This document shows, piece by piece, positions 57,636 through 64,000 of a stretch of 64,000 bases of DNA (position 1 is its first letter; each line of letters starts with the position of its first letter). The position numbers and the translations under genes are program-made. This stretch comes from an archaeon. Lineage in GTDB: Archaea > Nanobdellota > Nanobdellia > Woesearchaeales > GW2011-AR9. The notes under the pieces are model-generated. The model saw nothing but the letters and a program-made list of their open reading frames with translations, made no database searches and was not told where the DNA came from. The DNA lies in the NCBI GenBank assembly GCA_030704845.1, contig JAUYKZ010000009.1, positions 62,001 to 126,000 on the forward strand, in the 5' to 3' direction.

Positions 57636-58655
57636 TTAGATTTCTAAATCCTTTTCCTTTTTTTTCCCAAATAAGTTGTAGACAAGTTTATATTTCTGTT
57701 TTTGCATTTCTAAAGATAATGACCAGATAGATTTAATACCATATTTATCTTGACAAGTATGAGAATTAGTATCTCCTAGGATTTCAATAATATCTGAGTA
57801 CTTGAAATCTCTTCTCGCTTTTATTTTTTGATCTACTTCTTCATATCTCAATTTGGTATTATGCTTAGGATATTTGACCAAGATTTTATCTTCTTTTTTT
57901 AGTTCTGGATCAACAAAATGGTTTGTTACTATTAATCTATTGTCAACAGGTTCACGAATTTTGACCTTTTCTGAATTGTGTTCCACAACTACCATCCTCC
58001 CAGATTTATCCGCTATAAAGAAAAATTTAGGATAACATAATGGAACTTCCTTAAATATTTTCAAAGCTTCATCAACAGTTTTACAATTTTCTGCTATCAG
58101 TTTGATCATATGTGCTGGTCTTAATCCATATTTCCATTTATAAGAAAGAGCGAAATCTAATCCGATAAATAACCCTTTATCATTTATCGCATCATCCTCA
58201 TTATACAATAGAAAACTGGATTTAGATTTATTGCTATAAACTCCCATATCAGTTATACTAATGTATTTGTTCTTCTTTGGTGTGATTATTTTATAGATCT
58301 CAAATAAATTTTCTGTTGATTTCAACCAATCATAATTCCTTCCTACAAAAGATCCATTTTTATTCTTAACTCCAAAGATGGTACACGCTTTAGCGACATA
58401 AAACTTCCTAAACCAATCTAATTCTCCAGCTAAAAAAAAGAACAAAAGCTTTTCTTCGTTAATTTTTAGAATTTCATTTATTCCTTTCAGTTCTTCCAAC
58501 ACTCCCGGGAAATATTTCTGATAAATCGTCTTTTGATTTTCTAAAATATCTTTATTTACTTTAACTGATCCCAAATCCATTCCATTCTTTTTATAAATTT
58601 TCCCGAGTTGTTTTCCTACCTCAAAATAATTCCCTTTGAATGTTGTAATTTGCAT
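57636..58655 (-). CDS. C45/choloylglycine hydrolase-like Ntn hydrolase
   Basis: KACTIFGVKNKNGSFVGRNYDWLK; LRPAHMIKLIAENCKTVDEALK; VTNHFVDPEL. Confidence 0.8.
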   Translation of the reverse strand: MQITTFKGNYFEVGKQLGKIYKKNGMDLGSVKVNKDILENQKTIYQKYFPGVLEELKGINEILKINEEKLLFFFLAGELDWFRKFYVAKACTIFGVKNKNGSFVGRNYDWLKSTENLFEIYKIITPKKNKYISITDMGVYSNKSKSSFLLYNEDDAINDKGLFIGLDFALSYKWKYGLRPAHMIKLIAENCKTVDEALKIFKEVPLCYPKFFFIADKSGRMVVVEHNSEKVKIREPVDNRLIVTNHFVDPELKKEDKILVKYPKHNTKLRYEEVDQKIKARRDFKYSDIIEILGDTNSHTCQDKYGIKSIWSLSLEMQKQKYKLVYNLFGKKKEKDLEI

Positions 58656-58730
58656 ATGATATAAACAGGTATTCCCATAACCTTTAAATATTCTTTCTTC
58701 TTTCTATATCTAAAAGAGGTGATAGACAGT

Positions 58731-58988
58731 ATGGCTAAAAGAAAAAGCTCTAGAAGTAGAACGAAGAAAAAAGTTGAGAAAAAAACTTGGTTTTTGAGTG
58801 GTTGGAAACCAGCACCATTACCTTCCAGTTTCATGCTTACCTCCATTCTCGGATTAATCTTTACGATGTATATTATCATCCCATTAAGTGCCGATTTTGC
58901 AATAGCTTTCCTAATCATTTTCAGCGCAATGTTTGTCGCATCATTAATCAGCATGACTAAAGCGCCGTTGGTGGAGTTCAAAAAATAA
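58731..58988 (+). CDS. Membrane protein
   Basis: MAKRKSSRSRTKKKVEKKTW plus two TM; RBS GAGGTGAT. Confidence 0.6.
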   Translation: MAKRKSSRSRTKKKVEKKTWFLSGWKPAPLPSSFMLTSILGLIFTMYIIIPLSADFAIAFLIIFSAMFVASLISMTKAPLVEFKK

Positions 58989-59422
58989 TGGCACCAGCAC
59001 ATTTTGGATGGTCTTTCCCTAGGAACAAACTGTTATTTATGAGAATCGAAGCAGTAGCCGTATCAATTGTAGCAGTATTAATTTTCTTTGTTGCAATCGC
59101 TCAAACCGATTTACTTATCGCTTTAAGCTCAACACTAGGATTCATCTTATTATATACAATTGTTTCATTTATTATCCTAAATATAAGAAGACCGCATGAA
59201 GAATATCATGTGAAATCAGGAAATTTACATATTATCAGAAAAACAAGATTTTCTCAGAAAAGTGCAAAAATACCTCTTAAAGGAGTTAAGAGACATAAAT
59301 TTGACAAACTGTTTTTAGGCGGATATGTTCTAGCTGGAAAAAAACGCCATTCGTTATTTTTTAATACGATTTCTGAATTAAAGAAGTTTGAGAAAGAAAT
59401 TAAGAAACATATGAAAGGTTAA
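58988..59422 (+). CDS. Membrane protein
   Basis: Overlaps previous stop; two TM plus basic C-terminal domain. Confidence 0.6.
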   Translation: MAPAHFGWSFPRNKLLFMRIEAVAVSIVAVLIFFVAIAQTDLLIALSSTLGFILLYTIVSFIILNIRRPHEEYHVKSGNLHIIRKTRFSQKSAKIPLKGVKRHKFDKLFLGGYVLAGKKRHSLFFNTISELKKFEKEIKKHMKG

Positions 59423-59718
59423 TGATTAAACATTCTTTCAAATTTTTCTTTTGCTGCATTTTCTTTAGAGAATATAACATGAGAAGATCTTTTCTCAAAT
59501 AAGGCAATTGCTAAATTAGTTCTAATTTCATCGGTATTGATGCCATTCTTTATACCTAACACTTTAGCATCTTGTAAACATTCATCAAGAAGTTTAAAAT
59601 TAATTCTTCGACATTCTTCTTCCACTCGAGATTCCTCTTCCGAAGTAAGGACAACTTCTTCCCAGACAGGGGGAGAATTTTCACTTATTTTTCTCGGAAA
59701 TGTCTTTGAAAATGGCAT
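59419..59718 (-). CDS. Hypothetical protein
   Basis: 99-aa ORF. Confidence 0.45.
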   Translation of the reverse strand: MPFSKTFPRKISENSPPVWEEVVLTSEEESRVEEECRRINFKLLDECLQDAKVLGIKNGINTDEIRTNLAIALFEKRSSHVIFSKENAAKEKFERMFNH

Positions 59719-59770
59719 AAACTCATTTTTGGTAAGGAACGTTTATAAATTTGTATACTCTGGAGACATA

Positions 59771-60505
59771 ATGCCATCATTCTGGAGACATGTAAATCAA
59801 GTTCTAAAGGAAGCGGAAATCATCATTGAAGTAATTGATGCTCGTCACATTAAAGAAACTAGAAATCTTGAAATTGAAGAAAAGATTACTAAAGCTAAAA
59901 GAAGGATTTTATATGTAATAACCAAATGTGACCTAGTTAATATTGATAAACTTAAAAAAGAAATTTCAAACTTAAATCCGGTTGTCTTCATTTCAAGTAC
60001 TGAAAAATTAGGAACGACCATCTTAAAAAAGAAAATTCTAGAATTGTCAAAAGGAGAAAAAGTTACCGTTGGAGTAGTGGGATATCCAAATGTAGGTAAA
60101 TCATCTTTAATAAATGCTTTAACTGGCCGAGGATCAGCTAGAACTTCGTCCGAAAGTGGATATACTAAAGGATTACAGAAAATCAGAGTGGATGGTAAGA
60201 TCCTTCTGATAGATACCCCTGGCGTTTTTCCTTCCATGGAGAAAGATAACCTTAAACACGGTAAAACCGGAGCAATTGATTATAGTAAAATTAAAGACCC
60301 CGAATTGGTCGCATTAAACTTAATTGAAGAACAAAAAGAATTGATTAAGAAACATTACAAAATCTCTAAAGATGAAGGAGATGAGATCCTGGAAGCCATT
60401 GCCTTGAAATTTAAAAAATTGCAAAAAGGCGGGGGACCGGATATTGATGCGGCCGCAAGATTACTACTTAAACATTGGCAGACGGGTGTGATTACAGGTG
60501 CATGA
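59771..60505 (+). CDS. YlqF/MMR1-HSR1-type GTPase (circularly permuted motifs)
   Basis: EVIDARHIKETRN; YVITKCDLV; VGYPNVGKSSLINAL; LIDTPGVFP; start at MPSFWRHVNQ. Confidence 0.93.
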   Translation: MPSFWRHVNQVLKEAEIIIEVIDARHIKETRNLEIEEKITKAKRRILYVITKCDLVNIDKLKKEISNLNPVVFISSTEKLGTTILKKKILELSKGEKVTVGVVGYPNVGKSSLINALTGRGSARTSSESGYTKGLQKIRVDGKILLIDTPGVFPSMEKDNLKHGKTGAIDYSKIKDPELVALNLIEEQKELIKKHYKISKDEGDEILEAIALKFKKLQKGGGPDIDAAARLLLKHWQTGVITGA

Positions 60506-60797
60506 GAACGTTACGCCCCAACAAGCAAAGAAATTAATTGAATTAAACAGAGATAATAAGGATTTTATTATTTTAGATATAAGGACGCCTGAAGAATTTA
60601 ATGAGGTTCATGTGAACAATGCTTGGAATATCGATTTTTACAATCCAAATTTTCCTTCCATGATAGCCCAACTTGATAAGAACAAAACTTACCTTGTTCA
60701 TTGCAAAACAGGTGGACGAAGTTCCCGATCAATGGAAATCTTTTTAGAACATGGATTTGAAAATGTAATTAATGTTGTTGGGAAACTGTTTGAATGA
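60498..60797 (+). CDS. Rhodanese domain protein
   Basis: FIILDIRTPEEFNEVHVNNAWNID; YLVHCKTGGRSSRSMEIF. Confidence 0.93.
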   Translation: MHENVTPQQAKKLIELNRDNKDFIILDIRTPEEFNEVHVNNAWNIDFYNPNFPSMIAQLDKNKTYLVHCKTGGRSSRSMEIFLEHGFENVINVVGKLFE

Positions 60798-60812
60798 ACG
60801 TTCTGCTCAGTT

Positions 60813-63017
60813 TTATTTCTTTTGATACTCCTCATCAACAACATTCTTAATTCGGTCTGCAATCTTCTCACCGATACCTTCAATCTTGGTAAGATCTTCC
60901 TTGGGTGCATTAATCACATTTTTAACCGTTGAAAATTCTTCCAATAACTTCCGAGCATGTTGCACGCCAATTCCAGGAATGGAAGATATGACAAATTCTT
61001 GCTGTTCCCTCATTGATCTTGGTTTGATTGCATGATAAGAAAAATCGCGACTTTTATCCTGTTCTCTTTTTGCCATCACCGCTAGAAGAGATGCGGTATC
61101 TTTAGGATTTTTTGTGTATAATATTGGAACTCCAAAATCAAGAACAATTGCTGATAACATCCCACGAATAGCATTGGCGTGAACTTTACGTAAAGAATAT
61201 ATATCCTCCTCCCCTTCAATAATTAACACAGCTTTATCAAAACTCTTTTTAAGATCTCCAACTTGGTCTAAAAGTCTACCGTCAATGATAGACGCAACAA
61301 AATCCGGGACTTTTTTTAATTCTACCCCTACCTTCCCGGACACAACATAATCTGCAGTTTCTAATTGGCCAGTTTTAACCGAGATACCAAGATCAATCAA
61401 TTCTTTAACAATTCGATTATTCTTTTCTCGATGATCAGCAAGAACTGCAACAATCTGTTCTTCAGGAATGAACTGTTGCAAGGTAGCATTTTGATTTCGT
61501 TCTTGATGAAGGAGCGAGAATTCTGATTTCAATTTTTCTAAGTTGTGGTACATTCTTTTTTCTTTATGATACGAAGCCCAACGGTAAGCTTCGTCTCTCG
61601 TTGTTGAGGTTACAAGGATTGTTACTTCACCTTTCTCTAACCTACCTGTTCTTCCCCTTCTTTGAATTGCCCTAATCGCGGAAGGTACCGGTTCATAAAA
61701 AATAACGTCATCAACTTTGGGAATATCTAGCCCTTCTTCAGCAACCGAAGTGGCCACTAAAACTTGAAATTCTCCTTCACGAAATCTGTCCAGAATTTCT
61801 TTCTGCTGTTTCTGGGAAAATCCTATCCCTTTCTTTTTTGCTTGCCCAACAAAAACATTGTTTGAGACATTATAACTGTCTAACTGTTTGACAATCTCTT
61901 GGGCTGAATCTCTGAACTGAGTGAAAATAATTATTTTAGCATTTTTGGTTTTAGCGATAGCATCTGTCACTAACTCTTGAAGTTTTGCTAACTTTGGATG
62001 CTTAATACCTTTATTTATAACCTCGTTAGCACAATATACTGCTGATTTGAAATTGGCATCTAACACCAGATTTTGGACTGCTTTTATTTTAGAAGTTAAC
62101 GCCTGCTCTTGAATTCCTTTGAGATATTCGTAAGCTTGTTTTATTCCTTGAGATTCTAGTAATTCTAAACCATGCTCAATTTTAAGAGCTTCAGCGATAA
62201 CGGAAACCGAACGAAGAATCTCAAAATCTTTAATTCCTTGCGACAAATTTTTCTGTAATTCTCCTTGTGTTTTAAGAAGTTCTCCTTTGGTAACATCAGG
62301 CCCACGGCAATATCCGTTTTTCTGAGCTTCCAATAATTTTGATTTTCTACATTCCTGTAAGAATTTCTGGACTATCTTAAATTCCTCTGGAAATTCAACT
62401 TTCGCCCAATTAATTTTAACATGCTGGACATAAGGTTTAACATCCGGATCTTGTTCCGTCCTTACTTCAACTCGTTCAATTTTTAAATTAGCACAAACTT
62501 CTTTTATCTTCTCAAAATCACTTCCAGGAGAAGCGGTAAGAGCGAGAATTCTTGAGATAGAACTGGATTTTTCATACTGATCAGCAACCCAAACATAAGC
62601 ATATTCTCCCGTAGCATGGTGCGCTTCATCAAAAACAAGACAACTTACTTCATTGAGTTTGACCCGCTTGTTAATTACGTCATTCTCTAAACCTTGAGGG
62701 GTACTTATGATGATAGTTGCATCTTTCCATAATTCTGCTCTTTTCTCTGGTTTAACACTTCCCGTAAAAAGAACAACTTTCTCTGGTTCGATCTTCAAAT
62801 ATTTTCGGAAAGTTTCTACATGCTGTTCGCATAATGGTTTCGTCGGAGCCAGCATCAAAATTTTTGAATTGGGATATTGGGTTAAACGTTGGGCGGTGAG
62901 TAATAAAGCAAGTGCGGTCTTTCCTAAACCAGTGGGGAGAACAACTAAAGTATTCTTATATGCTGCAGTGCCTAGAATAGTCTGTTGATATAATCTAGGA
63001 CTGAAATTTCTAATCAT
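60813..63017 (-). CDS. hef: Hef-like helicase-nuclease (SF2 helicase + XPF nuclease-like + HhH)
   Basis: VVLPTGLGKTALALLL; LVFDEAHHATG; QRRGRTGR; DYVVSGKVGVELKKVPDFVASIIDGRLLDQ; C-terminal HhH; start MIRNFSPR. Confidence 0.95.
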   Translation of the reverse strand: MIRNFSPRLYQQTILGTAAYKNTLVVLPTGLGKTALALLLTAQRLTQYPNSKILMLAPTKPLCEQHVETFRKYLKIEPEKVVLFTGSVKPEKRAELWKDATIIISTPQGLENDVINKRVKLNEVSCLVFDEAHHATGEYAYVWVADQYEKSSSISRILALTASPGSDFEKIKEVCANLKIERVEVRTEQDPDVKPYVQHVKINWAKVEFPEEFKIVQKFLQECRKSKLLEAQKNGYCRGPDVTKGELLKTQGELQKNLSQGIKDFEILRSVSVIAEALKIEHGLELLESQGIKQAYEYLKGIQEQALTSKIKAVQNLVLDANFKSAVYCANEVINKGIKHPKLAKLQELVTDAIAKTKNAKIIIFTQFRDSAQEIVKQLDSYNVSNNVFVGQAKKKGIGFSQKQQKEILDRFREGEFQVLVATSVAEEGLDIPKVDDVIFYEPVPSAIRAIQRRGRTGRLEKGEVTILVTSTTRDEAYRWASYHKEKRMYHNLEKLKSEFSLLHQERNQNATLQQFIPEEQIVAVLADHREKNNRIVKELIDLGISVKTGQLETADYVVSGKVGVELKKVPDFVASIIDGRLLDQVGDLKKSFDKAVLIIEGEEDIYSLRKVHANAIRGMLSAIVLDFGVPILYTKNPKDTASLLAVMAKREQDKSRDFSYHAIKPRSMREQQEFVISSIPGIGVQHARKLLEEFSTVKNVINAPKEDLTKIEGIGEKIADRIKNVVDEEYQKK

Positions 63018-63054
63018 GTAACTCTTGGAGAAGGGGTTGTTTAAAAGGATTGTG

Positions 63055-63081
63055 CGTGGTTGTCTAGTGGGTAGTGGGTTT
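63055..63081 (-). promoter_or_regulatory. Shared repair-gene motif, copy upstream of hef
   Basis: + strand CGTGGTTGTCTAGTGGGTAGTGGGTTT; TTTTAAAC TATA-like element between it and the start codon. Confidence 0.5.
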
Positions 63082-63139
63082 TGTGATGAATAGAACCAAT
63101 CCTCGCAAATTTTATATATCATTAGAATATTAATCTTTT

Positions 63140-63502
63140 ATGTTATCGCTTGAAGAGCAAATTCGACGAATGGAGAGCGATATTAATACTCGTGGATTAG
63201 AAGCTAGGCCAGCTATCTTGGCATTTTCTCTTGAAAATCGAGATTTACGTGAATTTGTGGAAGCATATAAAACTACCTTACAAGGTTATCTTGCTACTTT
63301 TCCCAAAGTAATTGCGGATGCCATCAATGGTGGACGTAGTGTTGAGGATGTTGCTATAACTATTATGGTTCACGATTTTGATTCTTGCTCATTAGAACAA
63401 ACATACGTCAACGAAGGCGGTGTTATTCAAGTAAATCATGACCGCGATAAGGCAGAAATTATTAGAGCCTATTTAGAAAAGCAGGGATATATAACCATTT
63501 GA
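63140..63502 (+). CDS. Hypothetical protein
   Basis: 120-aa ORF. Confidence 0.55.
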   Translation: MLSLEEQIRRMESDINTRGLEARPAILAFSLENRDLREFVEAYKTTLQGYLATFPKVIADAINGGRSVEDVAITIMVHDFDSCSLEQTYVNEGGVIQVNHDRDKAEIIRAYLEKQGYITI

Positions 63503-63582
63503 GAATTCTTAAGAGATAGATTTAAAAAAAATCTTCTTATTTTTACTATAAAGCAGATATCTTAAATTTGAGATAAATCAAA

Positions 63583-64000
63583 ATGAATCCCTATAAAATT
63601 TTAGTTACCGGTGTTGGCATTTCTGGTAAAAGTAATCTTGCAAAAAAACTTGAAGAAAATCTCAGTAAGCTCTTTAATCCAATTGTAAATAAAGACGTGG
63701 ATTGGGACCATGATGCTTTGATTGTCCCTGAAGAAGCTATAGTTTACATATTACAAACCCCAAAAGGTTGCCAAGCAGAAAGAAGACATGGAATCTCCTT
63801 GGCTGATTTTAATAGGATTGTATACTGTAACCCAGATCTGGAAACTTATGCTAAACTTCTTGCAAGTAGAGGTTGTGCTTGGTTTAAGGAAGGTGTTATA
63901 GAAAAAGGATTAGACGAAAATCCAACACCATATTCGTTTGAGAAGTTGCCGAACATAATCGAGAGGATAGCTGAATATGCCCTTAGAAAAGAAAGATTAA
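63583..64000 (+). CDS. P-loop nucleotide kinase-like protein (partial, runs off window)
   Basis: MNPYKILVTGVGISGKSNLAKKLEENLSKL Walker A; open to window end. Confidence 0.65.
   Translation, partial: MNPYKILVTGVGISGKSNLAKKLEENLSKLFNPIVNKDVDWDHDALIVPEEAIVYILQTPKGCQAERRHGISLADFNRIVYCNPDLETYAKLLASRGCAWFKEGVIEKGLDENPTPYSFEKLPNIIERIAEYALRKERL

Noticed and set aside
58616-59002. Minus-strand 128-aa ORF
   Set aside because: Antisense to two better-supported small membrane protein genes.
59537-59770. N-terminal extension of the YlqF-like GTPase ORF
   Set aside because: Overlaps an opposite-strand gene and precedes a TATA-like element; homology starts at 59771.
1-64000. CRISPR arrays, rRNA genes, complete insertion sequences
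   Set aside because: No regularly spaced repeats, rRNA signatures or transposase ORFs were seen; the only strong long dispersed repeat is the 97-bp pair.

Overview
AT-rich archaeal chromosomal window, probably from a DPANN archaeon (tentative placement; inferred from gene content and small proteins). The left ~15 kb is a complete S10/spc-type ribosomal protein cluster on the minus strand in archaeal order (L3-L4-L23-L2-S19-L22-S3-L29-SUI1-Rpp29-S17-L14-L24-S4e-L5-S14-S8-L6-L32e-L19e-L18-S5-L30-L15-SecY, then the start of an EMC3/DUF106-like gene). The rest is information-processing and housekeeping genes: Nop5/fibrillarin, RFC small subunit, RNase P RNA, Sec61beta, NAC, SecDF, aRF1, histone, aIF5A, RadA, TrpRS, a Hef-like helicase. 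Lineage-specific genes lie among them. Most notable observations: (1) a perfect 97-bp inverted repeat pair (16382-16478 and 28493-28589). Each copy is a two-hairpin element directly upstream of an accessory gene, in the same orientation relative to that gene. (2) A tRNA-Cys(GCA) that only folds if two introns are removed, one of them in the T-loop. (3) A direct-repeat motif shared upstream of the radA operon and the Hef-like gene, a possible DNA-repair regulon box. (4) A type IB topoisomerase in an archaeon. (5) A TrmB/PLD-like regulator divergent from a class II aaRS-like/MazG-like fusion plus radical SAM operon, with a palindromic operator. (6) Ribosomal proteins S14 and L40e that have lost zinc-binding cysteines. 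(7) A leader upstream of L3 with three short ORFs and alternative pairings. All calls come from reading the sequence and translations; no database search was run.
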